Of a stretch of DNA of 64,000 nt, positions 1 through 10,450 are shown one piece after another. The notes below the pieces were generated by a model that saw nothing but the letters and a program-made list of their open reading frames with translations, ran no database searches and was not told the DNA's origin. The DNA is from Malachius bipustulatus. Taxonomy: Eukaryota > Arthropoda > Insecta > Coleoptera > Melyridae. The stretch lies in assembly GCA_910589415.1 (NCBI GenBank), contig OU342631.1, positions 11,346,001-11,410,000 on the forward strand. The letters run 5' to 3'. A program made the position numbers and the translations under genes. How positions within the stretch are numbered: position 1 is the stretch's first letter; the number at the start of each line of letters is the position of its first letter.

Positions 1-1105
1 TTTACGTAGCAAATTCTTCATAATTCTACGCAAATGGAAATATTTCTAAGCGAAGTCCGTTTTGAAAAACATTTAACATTTTTTTCCCTCTTTTATGTTT
101 AAAATTCAATTTTATACCTGAATCTTGATTTTATTAAAAAAAGATTACTAAAAGTTTACTAAAAAAAGATATTTTTCACAACGCAGCCTTAGTCTTACAT
201 TTTTTGAAATATTTTCTAAAGGAGGCATGATTTTGAAAAATGTTATTCGCTCTTTTATGCTTAAAAGACGATTTTATACATGACACTCGATTTTGGAAAT
301 CCAGTTACTAAAAAGGGATCTTTTTCACATCAGCCTTAGATTTACATTTTTGTAAATATTTCGCAAACGAGGCCTCATCTTGAAAAGAGTTATTCATACT
401 TACTTTCATGCTTAAAATACGATTTTATACTGGCATTCGATTTTGACCGTCCAGTTACTAAAAAAAAACATTTTCACAGTAGCCTTCGTTTTACATTTTT
501 GAAAATATTTCCTAAACGAGGCCTCATCTTGAAAAAATTACTTTTTCTTTTGTGCTTAAAATACGATTTTATACATGAAGTTTTATTTTGGCTGTCCAAT
601 TACAAAAAAAAAACATTTTCACAGAAGCCTTAGTTTTATATTTTTGTAAATATTTGGTAAACGAGGCCTTATCTTGAAAAAAGTTACTCTCTCTTTTATG
701 CTCAAAATTCGATTTTATATGAAGTTTTGTTTTGGCTGTCCAATTATAAAAAGAAAAACATTTTCATAGCAGCCTTAGTTTTATATTTTTGTAAATATTT
801 CGTAAACGAACCTCATATTGAAAAAAATTACTTTCTCTTTCATGCTTAAAATACGACTTTATACATGAAGTTTTATTTTGGCTGTCCAATTACAAAAAAA
901 AACATTTTCACAGCAGCCTTATAGTTTTACATTTTTGGAAATATTTCCTAAACGAGGCCTCATATTGAAAAGTTGAAAAGAAAAATATTCTTTTATGCTT
1001 AAAAAACGATTCTATACATGAATTTTGGCTACCTAGTTACAAAAAAATTATTTTCACAGCAGCCTTCACATTTTTGGAAATATTTCCTAAGCGAGGCCAG
1101 TTACC
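1..1105. repeat. Tandem array, about 146-bp unit
   Basis: A block containing CAGCAGCCTTAG, then TTTTGTAAATATTT, AAACGAGGCCTCAT, CTTTTATGCTTAAAA and TTTTGGCTGTCCA recurs about seven times. The CAGCCTT motif sits near 184, 332, 481, 626, 771, 914 and 1061, so the period is 143-149 bp. The array runs off the left edge of the window. Copies differ by small indels and substitutions, as in an old satellite. No open frame of interest lies inside. Confidence 0.85.
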
Positions 1106-1747
1106 AAACACCCTGTATATCTCAAACGGTTCCCGAAAATCGTTAAAAAACTGAAAAAAAATTTGACACTTTGTCTTTGAAAGTGCAGCTTTGGGAATCC
1201 AAGCTTTAGAAGACATTTTCCATCGAATTTTCTTAACTATCAAAATAAGCAAATAAGCAACAATCATGCCAGTCTACTCATTTTTCGTGAGAGGTACCTT
1301 CCTAAATTACCACATTTTGAGCTTTACTTCTTCTGATATTTCTACACTTTGAAAGTAGAATTTTACGCATCCTGTACAAATCGAACTACCTTCTTTAAAT
1401 TCTAAAACTCCACTATATCGAAGTACCTACCTATAAATCGTTCTTCTATACGTGCTCGACATTACTGTACAATTTGGTATTCAAAGTAGTGCATTTCCGT
1501 GGAAAATTTATCCCCAGATTGTTATGGAAATGGATAAGAACTACAAGATATCCTGATGCCATATACGAGTATAGATTATCTATGAATAGTATTGCTCATG
1601 GGTTTTTAGTTTTAAATAATAGATTTTAACAAAATTAAATAAACTAATTCCATAAGGCTTTAATTAAATAACAAATATATTAAAGAAATATAAATCACTG
1701 ATATAAATGACAGATAGAATGATTGATATAAGCGTATAGGTAATAAA
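1106..1747. other. AT-rich spacer, nothing recognised
   Basis: Low-complexity AT-rich DNA between the tandem array and the retroelement relic. Short open frames here have no recognisable motif and I see no convincing splice-bounded exon. Confidence 0.5.
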
Positions 1748-2398
1748 GTGACCAATAAAGTCTCCAACAAAGTGAAAAGCATAAAGAAAACAAAAGGTGG
1801 TGCTATTATAGTAAATTGTGAAACAAAACAGGATGGCGAAAATCTCAAAGCAGAAGTTAGTAAGAAGATCACAGATTATAAAGCAGATATGATTGAGAAG
1901 GTAAAAAGAAGAATAAAAATATGTGGACTGAGTGAAGTAAATGAAGATGGAGAAATAATCAGTCAAATTAAACAACAGAACAACTATGTGAGTCAAATAA
2001 AGATAGCTAAATTGTTAGAAACAAAGAAAAAGAGATACTGGGACTTGATTGCAGAAGTGGATGAGTCATCGTTCAAGCAGAGAATGGAGATGCAAAAAAT
2101 TAACATTGGTTGGGATCGCTGTTATGTTTACGAGCACGTATATATAAAGCGATGCTTCAATTGTGGGGGATACAACCATAAAAAAGAAGCATGTAAAAAT
2201 AGAATGGCTTGTTTCAGATGCAGTGGAGAACATTTATCAAAAGACTGCGAAAAAAAGAAGAAATGTATCAATTGTGTTGAGGTGAATAGAAAATTGAATT
2301 TGAATATGGATGTAAGTCATGATGTTTTTGATGTAAATTGTGGTGTATACAAAAAGAAAATAGAACAGAAAAAGAAGAAAATTGTGAATATTTGGTAG
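1748..2398 (+). pseudogene. 5'-truncated ORF1 (Gag-like, CCHC zinc knuckles) of a non-LTR retrotransposon
   Basis: The open frame has no proper ATG at its left end (it opens at a GTG), so ORF1 looks 5'-truncated. The first 120 or so residues are lysine-rich, including the stretch KTKGGAIIVNCETKQDG that resembles the region before the knuckles in ORF1 proteins of Jockey/R1/I-type elements. Then come zinc knuckles: CFNCGGYNHKKEAC (C-x2-C-x4-H-x4-C, from about residue 136), CFRCSGEHLSKDC (about residue 155), and a third CINC half-knuckle followed by a His-containing tail. This protein would bind element RNA. No reverse transcriptase frame follows. Downstream DNA ends in an AATAAA and an ATT-repeat tail near 2710-2742, so the copy seems to have ORF1 plus a 3' end without ORF2. 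Clade assignment is uncertain. Confidence 0.75.
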
Positions 2399-2742
2399 AA
2401 ATCAATGGACAAGTGAAAGTAGGACACTATCAGATTGTTGCATTGTTGATAAACATTACACATAAGTATAGGTATGAAATGGATATTGTAAACAACAATA
2501 ACGATGATAAAATTACTGACCACGCGATCTTAGACATAAACATAGGTATTGAGAATAAAAATAAAACATGATAGTGCAAAATAAGCAAAAAGAAATAATT
2601 AGCTAGTATAGGAAAAAAATGTATACGAAAGTAGGTTGATTTAATGTAGATTTAATTAAGTATTATATTATAGCATTATAATCATTATAAAGAATGTAAT
2701 ATTCTTCAAAAATAAACATTATTATTATTATTATAATAATCT
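2399..2742 (+). mobile_element. 3' end of the ORF1-only retroelement, with ATT-repeat tail
   Basis: Non-coding continuation after the ORF1 stop. It ends with AATAAA followed by a run of ATT units at about 2712-2742, as expected for the 3' terminus of a non-LTR element with a microsatellite tail. No RT or endonuclease motif is visible. Confidence 0.5.
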
Positions 2743-4130
2743 GGAGAGGGTAGGTATCATAAATCCTTAAGCAAACTGAGTAAACGGTGAGAAGAAACCC
2801 TAATGATATTAGAGTTCAATGGCTCTCGTAGTTTTTTGATATTACTTTTCAGGAATTTTGATTTTAATAAACGATTTCCACCAATATAAGGCAGAAAACT
2901 CGATTTTTTTGGCACTTGATGGACCTAATAAACCATCCTGTGTATAGAATTTATATAGGAGTAATTTAAGGCATCTTGGATCGGAATGATAATTTGTCAA
3001 GGCAGACAAGGTCGGTCAGGGAGGGTAGATTGAGATTTAGGATCGGAGTTCCCCTATTGGATAAATAAAGTTGCCGGGGCGAAGTTTCGGAGCTGTTTTC
3101 CTAAATTAACCGCAGAAGTTGTATTCAATTATACACAGTTAAGGAAAATCCAGCACAATGGTGGAGATTGTATACTGATGAGGCCCTCTCTCTGGTCAAA
3201 CAATGAACGCTCTGGATTCCGTGGAATTTCTAAATTTGTAAAGAGGTTGTATGTTCAGCATTCCACTGCGAACAACAATAATTACTCTTTTCAATTTGCT
3301 AGGAATGAGAGGATAATGTGGTATTTTAGAGCAGAATTTCGATTTCGGCACTATTACCCATCAATGGTAAATAAACTCGATTTTAGAGGCTTAATTATCG
3401 AAGAAAAAGTTTCACGATTTCAAAGAAAAACAGATAATTTATTGTCTACGAGTAGAACCACTTAATCGAAGATTTTAATTCAATTGAATAATAATTGAAG
3501 TATAGGTAAAAACATGGTTAATTTATTTAAAATGGTAGACGTCTAATTGCGAATATTCCATGTAAGTAAATGGACACAATCAGTCACATGGTTAATTAAT
3601 GTCCAATTACCAAAATTAATAGCTTTGCTGCTAGAAGTCCATTAAGATATTGCAGAAAATCTCTTGATCACAGATTGCCTGGAAGATTACCTATAGGATG
3701 GAAAATCATATGGACAAGGTACAGAGGTTACCTAAATTAGATAAGATGAATTCAAGAATTATTGAGACAGTAACCAAAACTAGAACAATAATAGAATAAT
3801 AATTGAATTAGAACCTTTGAATTTTTTTATAATAGAAATAATGGTCTAAATAATGGAATGGGTTTTGTTAGTTTAGCCGTTTGCATGGAAGGTAACGAGG
3901 TCCGGTTAGGAAGCTACCCGCCTATATATATATTTCGTATGAATTATTACATTTTAAATTAGAAGGATGATGTGGATATGATTTATAAGTACAATATTGT
4001 AGAATTTTCATCATTGTGGGGGGTAGAACGGTTTGTAGAATATAAGGATGAGTTGTTGATATCATGGTGAAGCATTCGCTTTTCCAGCCAGTCTAGGGAA
4101 AAACCCCATAAAAAACCTAGACACACCATT
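2743..4130. other. Non-coding stretch (upstream intron of Gyc76C), nothing firm
   Basis: AT-rich DNA. A 95-residue open frame at 3178-3465 has no motif I recognise and no splice context. Fragments such as the one around 2905-2945, ending with the phrase common before CCATCCTGTGTATA, look like old repeats. This stretch probably lies inside a long intron of the Gyc76C gene, whose first visible exon is at 6380. Confidence 0.45.
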
Positions 4131-4134
4131 CAGT

Positions 4135-4746
4135 TCATATTGGTTTTAGACTTTGTAACCAATTCATTGCATCTGGAGTAAGGCGGTGGATGTCATTGAA
4201 ACCGCCAAGAAATTTAGTTTCTGGACACTCTTCTACAATATGAGTAATTGTTTCCTCAACTTCGCCACAAGTGAGACAATTTGGACTTGGAACTGCCATC
4301 CATTTGAATAACATTGAGTTACAGCGTCCATGGCCAGTTCTTAAACGATTCAGTTTACTCCAGAGCTTTCTAGGTAGGTCGAATCCGGGAACTTCCTTTG
4401 TTGGATCTTGGATAAGGTGATGATTAAAAACATTCTGAACGCTCCATTCAGACTTCCAAGAATCCAGTGGGGAAAAGATCTCATGATTTTGTTGCCAAAA
4501 TGGATTTCGAGATTTCAGTCTTGTTGTAGGAGGATTCTGAAGATCATGCCAGATTGGAAATTCCGGTGTGCATTTGTCGAATTCTCGCTTAGCCGCTATT
4601 TGTCTTCTGATTCTTGGTGGTGTAATGTTTGAAATTACCGGCAGCCAAGGTGTTGGAGTTGACTTAATACAACCAGTAATAACTCGCATGGTGGTGTTCA
4701 ATTCAGAATCAATTTTATGGACATGAGCGCTATTTATATAATACAT
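4135..4746 (-). pseudogene. 5'-truncated non-LTR retrotransposon, C-terminal end of ORF2
   Basis: A 203-residue frame matches the tail of a Jockey-type ORF2. An opening region (RVITGCIKSTPTPWLPV, IAAKREFDKC) corresponds to the stretch after the thumb, where elements read roughly GC-STP-WLP. It is followed by LPRKLWSKLNRLRTGHGRCN and the terminal zinc-type motif SPNCLTCGEVEETITHIVEEC, ending shortly after in a stop. The RT core is missing, so this is a 5'-truncated insertion with its 3' end towards lower coordinates. The frame shown is intact over its length, so the insertion may be fairly young. Confidence 0.8.
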
Positions 4747-4929
4747 ACCCGCCTATGAGTTGGAGAGATCCCAGTCCAGGGTCCGATTAGGAAACTGTTT
4801 GATTGACCTCCCTGGCAAGGACTAAATTGTTAGCTAGATTCACATAAGGCCTTTTCATACGCTCACTGGTGACGGGCATGCGTGTTGACATTTTTATAGG
4901 CAATTTGGGTAATTTCAAGTGATTTTAGA

Positions 4930-6215
4930 ATTTCCTCTATAAGGAAACTACAGATAGGTTTTATTGACGAGAGATGACGCTAGCAGTAGTATAAAGTAAT
5001 ATCAGATTGGAAACTTATAGCGTTAGCGTTACACAATAATAAGTAATAGGTACTCATAAAAATTCTAAACGAAGCTTCGGCAAATCGTACGTTAAATAAA
5101 CGTTTTCGATAAGGTTTCATTGATGAGGAATGGCGCTAGCAGTAGTATAAATTGACATGAGGTTGCTAAATCTCAACAATGCCTTTGAAAACCATACGTT
5201 GAGTAACCGTTAACCTTACAAATAATGTGTCTATGAGGCTAAATTGACGAGAGATGGGGCTAAGAGTAGTATAAAGTGATATCAGGTTGTAAACTCTAAC
5301 GTATAACGTTACAAAATAATTAAGTTACTCATAAAAATTCTGAACGAAGCTTCGGTAAATCATACGTTAAATAAACGTTAACGTAGATACCAATAATGTG
5401 TCTATAAGGTTTCATTGATGAGAGATGGTGCTAGGAGTAGTATAAATTAACATGAGGTTGCTCAATCTCAACAATGCATTAGAAAATCATACGTTAAGTA
5501 AACGTTAACGTTACAAATAATGTGTGTTTGAGGCTTAAGTGACGAGAGATGGGGCTAACAGTAGTATAAAGTGATGATTGCAAACTCTAACGTATAACGT
5601 TGCAAAATAATTAAGTAACTCATAAAAATTCTGAATGAAGCTTCGGTAAATCATACGTTAAATAGACGTTAACGCCAATGTAAATAATGTGCCTATAAGA
5701 TTTCATTGATGAGAGATGGTGCTAGCAGTAGTATAAATTGACATGACATTGATCAATCTCAACAATGCCTTGGAAAATCATACGTTAAGTATAAACGTTA
5801 ACGTTACAAATAATGTATCTTTGAGGCTTAATTGACGAGAGATGGGGCTAAGAGTAGTATAAAGTGATATCAGGCTGCAAACTCTAACGTATAACTTTAT
5901 AAAATAATTAAGTCACTCATAAAAATTCTGAACGCAACTTCGGTAAATCATACGTTAAATAAACGTTAACGCCCATGCAAATAATGTGTCTATAAGGTTT
6001 CATTGATGAGAGATGGTGCTAGCAGTAATATAAAGTGACGTCAGGTTGCAAAAGAGAAAGATTTGGATTTATCATGAGTGGGCCATCGTGACACCTCCAC
6101 TGCGACCGAAGGCCTATTGTGGCTTGTGGCAAAAAAAAAGTTATCCGTAAAAATTCAGAACGAAGATTTGAGAAATTCACGTTACATGAACGTTAACGTA
6201 GATGCAAATAATGTC
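4930..6215. repeat. Higher-order satellite array, about 294-bp unit made of two related monomers
   Basis: Two monomer types alternate. One reads TTGACGAGAGATGGGGCTAA then AGTAGTATAAAGTGAT; the other reads CATTGATGAGAGATGGTGCT then AGTAGTATAAATTGACAT. Monomers are separated by about 124 and 170 bp, so a composite unit repeats at about 294 bp. Homologous points of the second type lie near 5111, 5405, 5698 and 5993. Each half also carries ACGTTAAATAAACGTTAACG. The array lies in what should be an intron of Gyc76C. Confidence 0.85.
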
Positions 6216-6379
6216 TTTCTAAATTTGCATTATTAACTTGTCACTGACACTGAAACGTGCAGAACAATGATTGTTGCCAATCATAATTAATTTTTGTTGT
6301 TAATAATTATTAATATAGTAAGATGGCATTAATAATTTTTCTTAATAATCTCCAATCCATTTATCTCTTCTGTCGTTAG

Positions 6380-6557
6380 GATCAGCATGGCGCATTCACC
6401 TGTCAGAAGCGACCAAGGAACGTCTGGAGAGGGCCGGTGGTTATGAACTGGAGTACAGAGGACCTACCGAGGTGAAGGGCAAGGGTCCGATGCCCACGTA
6501 CTGGCTCCTAGGGAAATCAGGATTTGATAAACCATTGCCGAAACCGCCATCTGTTGA
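6380..6557 (+). CDS. Gyc76C: Receptor guanylate cyclase (Gyc76C type), exon carrying the end of the cyclase domain
   Basis: Receptor guanylate cyclases are single-pass membrane proteins that make cGMP from GTP. Drosophila Gyc76C acts in Semaphorin/Plexin axon guidance and epithelial morphogenesis. The exon is bounded by an acceptor (CGTTAG at 6374-6379) and a donor (GA/GTAAGA). It encodes [19 protein letters not shown], then [15 protein letters not shown] and [18 protein letters not shown]. The RIHLS, RG-EVKGKG and TYWLLG motifs are the final beta strands of a class III cyclase catalytic domain. The two-base entry phase suggests an upstream Gly codon, as in the SNG-RIH family pattern. Catalytic metal-binding and base-specificity residues are upstream, outside this window. 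The exon leaves in phase 2 and joins cleanly to 8988. I prefer Gyc76C to other receptor cyclases because of the long tail encoded downstream. Confidence 0.88.
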
Positions 6558-6659
6558 GTAAGAAACTATTAACTCACTCACTCTATGGATCGATTTTGTA
6601 GTTGTTATTGATAACTTTAGTTGTCTTTTGAATTTTTGATACACACTTCAAAAGACTTA

Positions 6660-6873
6660 CAGCCAGTATTATAAAGGCTCATTAAGTTAACGGGCAGATT
6701 TCTGGGGCCGTTTCTAGACATTGACCATAGGTGGAAAATAGAACATTTTAGTGATTCTTGGCATGAAAGGGATTACAAAAATGTCAATAAAAGTTATTTG
6801 ACATCTATATTTGCTTTAAAAATGGGGTCTGAAATCTGCCCGTTAGCTTAATGAGCCTTTATAATACTCGCTG
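6660..6873. mobile_element. MITE (family A, copy 1), TTA target duplication
   Basis: Terminal inverted repeats of about 40 bp: CAGCCAGTATTATAAAGGC and onwards through TTAACGGGCAGATTTC, mirrored by GAAATCTGCCCGTTAGC to TATAATACTCGCTG. Flanked by TTA on both sides (6657-6659 and 6874-6876). A second copy lies at 25823-26043. No coding capacity. The 3-bp TNA target suggests mobilisation by a PIF/Harbinger-like transposase; that is inference. Confidence 0.85.
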
Positions 6874-7720
6874 TTAGGAATTAATTTCTGATGTTATTGG
6901 AATTAAGCATTTTAGTAGTTTGTTGAATACAGATGCATCGATGTCTCTCTTAAGAATATTAATAGGGCTATTCAGTAACAGGTTATTCAAGAAATACTAT
7001 ATACATTCTGAGAGAATCTTCGAACAAAGGAAACTATAATGAAGGCAATAAGATCTCTTTTACTCGGAACATTGTGTTCTACATAGTGTAGCGGCATCTA
7101 GCGTAAAATAAAATAAAAAAATTGAATTTTTATCTTAGGTTGTACTTAAAAGATACGATAAGGAGATGTAAGTTAATAATTTAAGAGATAATTATAGCTT
7201 GTTCTAAAGCTCCTTATTGTATTAAAATTTGTTTTATATTGTACTATAACTTTCATTATTTAGCTATTTTACATAAAATTTCGCTGAAATAGATAAAAAG
7301 AGAGGATTTTCATTTTTATACATATAACTTCTAAGAAACCGAATCTCTTTATCGAATACCCGGAATATTGAATTTTATATGTACGTCAAGATACAAAAAT
7401 GCACACCCTGATCCTGATACATTCCATCTAAGAAAACCTAAAAAGATAAACTGTTTTTTGCTATAAAAAGATCTCCGTAAGAAAACTCTAAGCCCGGATA
7501 TAACACTTACTTATAAAGATTCTCATGGCGTTCACAACCTGATCAAATTCTCAAACAAAACTAGGTATCATCCAGTCGAAATACTTAACGAAAGAAAAAA
7601 TATTATCCAAGTCGTCGTTAAAAAGATGTTCATTATATCGGCTGTTTTTTGAACAATTTTGTTAAGAAATTGTAAAAAAAAAGAATTAAAATTTCATGAA
7701 TCCTCTCACTAATATTTAGT
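6874..7720. other. Intronic AT-rich DNA, nothing firm
   Basis: No exon or recognisable repeat. It may include the body of a degenerate element associated with the downstream hammerhead ribozyme, but I see no conserved protein motif. Confidence 0.4.
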
Positions 7721-7725
7721 GATCA

Positions 7726-7801
7726 AAATTGTGTTATATGTGTTAATAAGATACATTATACTGATGAGTCCCAAGTAGGACGAAACATGTGTCCACAATT
7801 T
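7726..7801 (+). ncRNA. Hammerhead ribozyme (type III topology)
   Basis: All core elements are present: CTGATGA at 7761-7767, helix II GTCC/GGAC (7768-7771 with 7778-7781) closing loop CAAGTA, then GAA at 7782-7784. Position A15.1 (7785) pairs with U16.1 (7743) and the cleavage base is T at 7744, giving a GUU site cut after 7744. Helix III is long: eight pairs, three of them wobbles (7736-7743 with 7785-7792), a small internal loop, then eight perfect pairs, 7726-7733 (AAATTGTG) with 7794-7801 (CACAATTT). Helix I is short: 7746-7749 pairs with 7756-7759, with an A-A mismatch next to the core. The helix II loop resembles the Schistosoma Sm hammerhead. Eukaryotic hammerheads are known from retrozymes, SINE-like elements and Penelope-like elements, so a retroelement origin is likely. 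Self-cleavage is untested. Confidence 0.8.
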
Positions 7802-8533
7802 CCATCTCTAACTCAGCGCGGCATTAATGAACGGATTATCGTTTGGCAATAATATGTCATTATCATCTCTTGTCTAATTTTTAAATAGGTTCCTATAACA
7901 TGCAAATTTGGTTTCAGAAATAATTTCTGCAATTTATTTGTAGTGACTATTCATCAATAGTCTAGGTCTAGGTGACGTCTAGGTGACGTCTAGGTTATTC
8001 ACCATGTTTATTTAATAAAAATATTTTTTAAAAAGCAAATTAGACATGACAAGCTTCACAGACTGTGAGCACTTTCAGGTTCGTAGGCGAGAAAAGCCAC
8101 TCTCCCACGGGAGTGAAGTGTGCTGCTAATAACAAATGACGTCTATATAGGCGCGCACTCCGTGATAATGGGGCACGTGACTGATAATGTGGCGTAACCG
8201 CTTGTGCTCCCCCTCCCATCCACTCCCCGGATTACCGGACTGTGCACTCGTTATTCAGATTCCGGGACTCCAGGCAGAAGTGCATGGGTAAATCCTCGCT
8301 CCCGACCTCATCCCGGCCTGATTACGATCGCGAAGGCAACTTTTCGTATTATGAATTGTCCTATTTACATCCCAGCGTTGTTGTCCATGAGGTATTAACT
8401 TTTATATGAGACTTATTAGTACAAAACTATACGTAGAAAAGACAGTTGACTCTAACTTACTAAAAAAGCGCAATATTATTTAGAAAAAGGATAAATTTGA
8501 TGTAGGTACGCATAGCATCTGTTGCAAATTTTC
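7802..8533. other. Intronic stretch with a GC-richer island at 8050-8350
   Basis: The first part is AT-rich and has a short direct repeat (CTAGGTGACGT twice near 7970-7995). The 8050-8350 part is distinctly richer in GC and contains CACGTGA and other palindromic sites, but I find no splice-bounded exon in the phase demanded by the flanking Gyc76C exons. It could be a regulatory element or an unknown repeat. Confidence 0.35.
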
Positions 8534-8694
8534 ACCGGAAATGGAATATTTATATTAATGAGGCATCGTATACCATCTGTCGGTCATTAATTATGTTTGA
8601 CTATAAAAAAATGTCAAGTTAATTGATTTCTGTTAGATACAGGTGCGCTAAAAATGGTATCCTATGCCTCATAAACATAAATATTCCATTTTAG
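8534..8694. repeat. Short foldback repeat
   Basis: The arm GGAAATGGAATATTTATA then TTAATGAGGCATCGTATACC (8536-8577) is mirrored by GGTATCCTATGCCTCATAAA then CATAAATATTCCATTTT (8656-8692). The arms are about 40 bp with a few mismatches around an 80-bp spacer. It looks like a small MITE or foldback relic in a Gyc76C intron. Confidence 0.65.
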
Positions 8695-8987
8695 GTGTAC
8701 GTGTGCGATATATGGTTTTTGGTCATTCATATTATATAACTTATTATACATATCTAATGAATAATCATGTTTTACATAATGTTATGAAGTGCAAATTTCA
8801 TATTTTCATGAATATTTCCCTTCAGTTTACCAACAAGTAATTCACGTTATATTTCATGCCATCAAAGGGAAAGTCACGGGTAAGTTAAACCTATATCAGC
8901 TACCCGTAATAATCTAGTTACCGTGCATTATACATGTCCGACCGACCCTTTGAGTACCAAAGATACACTCGGGATTCCGGCTTGCAG

Positions 8988-9198
8988 GTTGGACGAGAGT
9001 CTGATAATAAGCAAGTGCTCGCTCTCACCGAAGGAGGTCGGTACGCCGGGGACCGTTTCCCCCCGGCCTCCACTCGAAGAGACTGGAAAGAGCTCATATG
9101 CGGGGGTAACCGGCGGCAGCGCTGTCAATCCTTCCTTCATGAAAACCATGGAGCATTCTAAGTTCTCCAGTCTGGCGAAAACCACAGGGGATAACGAG
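8988..9198 (+). CDS. Gyc76C: Gyc76C-type guanylate cyclase, tail exon 2
   Basis: The acceptor GGCTTGCAG precedes 8988 and the donor GAG/GTATAT follows 9198. The entry phase completes the GA left by the exon ending at 6557 to give Glu, so the join reads PPSVE then LDESLIISKCSLSPKEV. An LDESLI motif just after the cyclase domain is what I remember of the Gyc76C tail. The remainder (TPGTVSPRPPLEETGKSS, MEHSKFSSLAKTTGDNE) is Ser/Thr/Pro-rich and probably disordered cytoplasmic tail. The exon is 211 nt and leaves in phase 0. Two other frames are open here; I chose this one because splice phase and the LDESL motif both agree with it. Confidence 0.8.
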
Positions 9199-9504
9199 GT
9201 ATATTTGCCGTTATTATGTAGAATGCGAAACTCTTGAAGATCCCCACGATTCTATTATGCAATTCTGTTGCCAGACTATGCAATTCTATTGATCGTCTAA
9301 AGTTTTTTTTTTGTCACAAAAGCTCTACAAAAGTAAAAAAGTAGGCTATGCAAGTTTATGAAAATACTTTCTTGGTCTATTACAAACCAAAGTAACCTCT
9401 TTGTTGCCATTTTTGGTTAAGAAATAAGCTCTCCGGACATCGATTAAGTCTTAAATTCGATTAAGTAAGTTATATTCTATATCTGACTAAGTCAAAACTT
9501 ACAG

Positions 9505-9825
9505 CCCCAGACAAGTTCAAGCGGTGGTCCGTCTAGGTCTGATTACCATATGGTGAAGTCTACCTCAACCGACACCCCCATCATGCCCCAGGGTGCGCCG
9601 GTGTCAGCAAGCGAGGTCGCCGCAGCGTTGCTCGGGGCCTCGACCGGTTCTCTGGGCGGCTGGAGGCGTCCTAGACGGTCCGGACAAGTCGGCGACGAAG
9701 ACATCAGCACTCCCTACAACCATTACCGGTGTCTCAGCCCCAAGCAGCGCGCCGGGAAGTTACTGAGGAGGCAGTTCAGTCTGGATAGAGCTGAAGAAGT
9801 TAGAAGCGAAGATCCGCTACCTTTG
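9505..9825 (+). CDS. Gyc76C: Gyc76C-type guanylate cyclase, tail exon 3
   Basis: Acceptor AACTTACAG ends at 9504 and donor TTG/GTAAGT begins at 9826. The 107-codon exon is open throughout in phase 0: it begins PQTSSSGGPSRSDYH and ends RRQFSLDRAEEVRSEDPLPL. Near its middle is STPYNHYRCLSPK, which matches my recollection of a conserved SPYNHYKCLSP motif in the Drosophila Gyc76C tail. Codon use is GC-richer than the surroundings, as expected of coding sequence. The tail is likely cytoplasmic and a docking or phosphorylation region rather than catalytic. Confidence 0.85.
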
Positions 9826-10078
9826 GTAAGTTGTTACACTTTTAATTTTTATTAAAAATTTAATCGTCCAATCAATCGTTACTAGGATTTACAAGACTTT
9901 TTGACAACATTGAATTGTATTGAAGGAGCCTGTACTTTGCGTGACCAAAGATTGGTTTAACCAAAGGTCTTTTTGGCCAAAAGTTTAACCAAATGGCTAA
10001 AGATGCCATTAAGGAATGAGCTCAAAAGGTCTATAGAAGTATTGGGAGGTAACACAATAAGGCTGTAGACGGGCTAGA

Positions 10079-10450
10079 TTGTTCTATATCGGCTCGTATA
10101 GAAGCAAGCTGGCTGATTTAATCAACAAATGGAACCCGAAGGAGCTTAAACTGCTAGTTGAGGTGCCAACGCCAACCGCTCACAACAGTCTGAAGAGACA
10201 ATTACAACTTATGGGTGTGAGGCGAAACTCTGTCTGTCTCAAATGTGGAACAGACGACGAAAACTCCTATCACTACTTAGGTTTTACGCGGTTTTACGCG
10301 AGGTATGCAGTGGGCTCAGCCTTAACATTTTTAGTTCAGAGGCACTAGCACTACAAGAGAAATAAATAGGACTCCTCTCATGAAAGACTTTCTGGCTTTT
10401 ATTAAAAGTTCGGGAAGGTTTATGCCACGTATGGCTTGGGAAAGGCGCGA
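10079..10450 (+). pseudogene. Non-LTR retrotransposon fragment, C-terminal tail of ORF2
   Basis: The frame from 10079 contains LKRQLQLMGVRRNSVCLKCG then DDENSYHYLG. This is the terminal zinc-type region following RNase H in R1/Jockey-like elements (pattern H-L--MGV--DP-C--C----E---H-L--C). The final conserved Cys region is broken (GFTRFYARYAV). After the in-frame stop, DNA near 10372-10420 still resembles an FIKSSGRF ending. It is an old insertion within the Gyc76C intron between 9825 and 12591. Confidence 0.7.

Noticed and set aside
3178..3465. 95-codon open frame
   Set aside because: No motif, no acceptor/donor pair in suitable phase, composition like the surrounding AT-rich DNA.
8928..9185. 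Two further open frames over the Gyc76C tail exon (one minus, one plus)
   Set aside because: They do not agree with splice phase and lack any family motif; the frame with LDESLI does.
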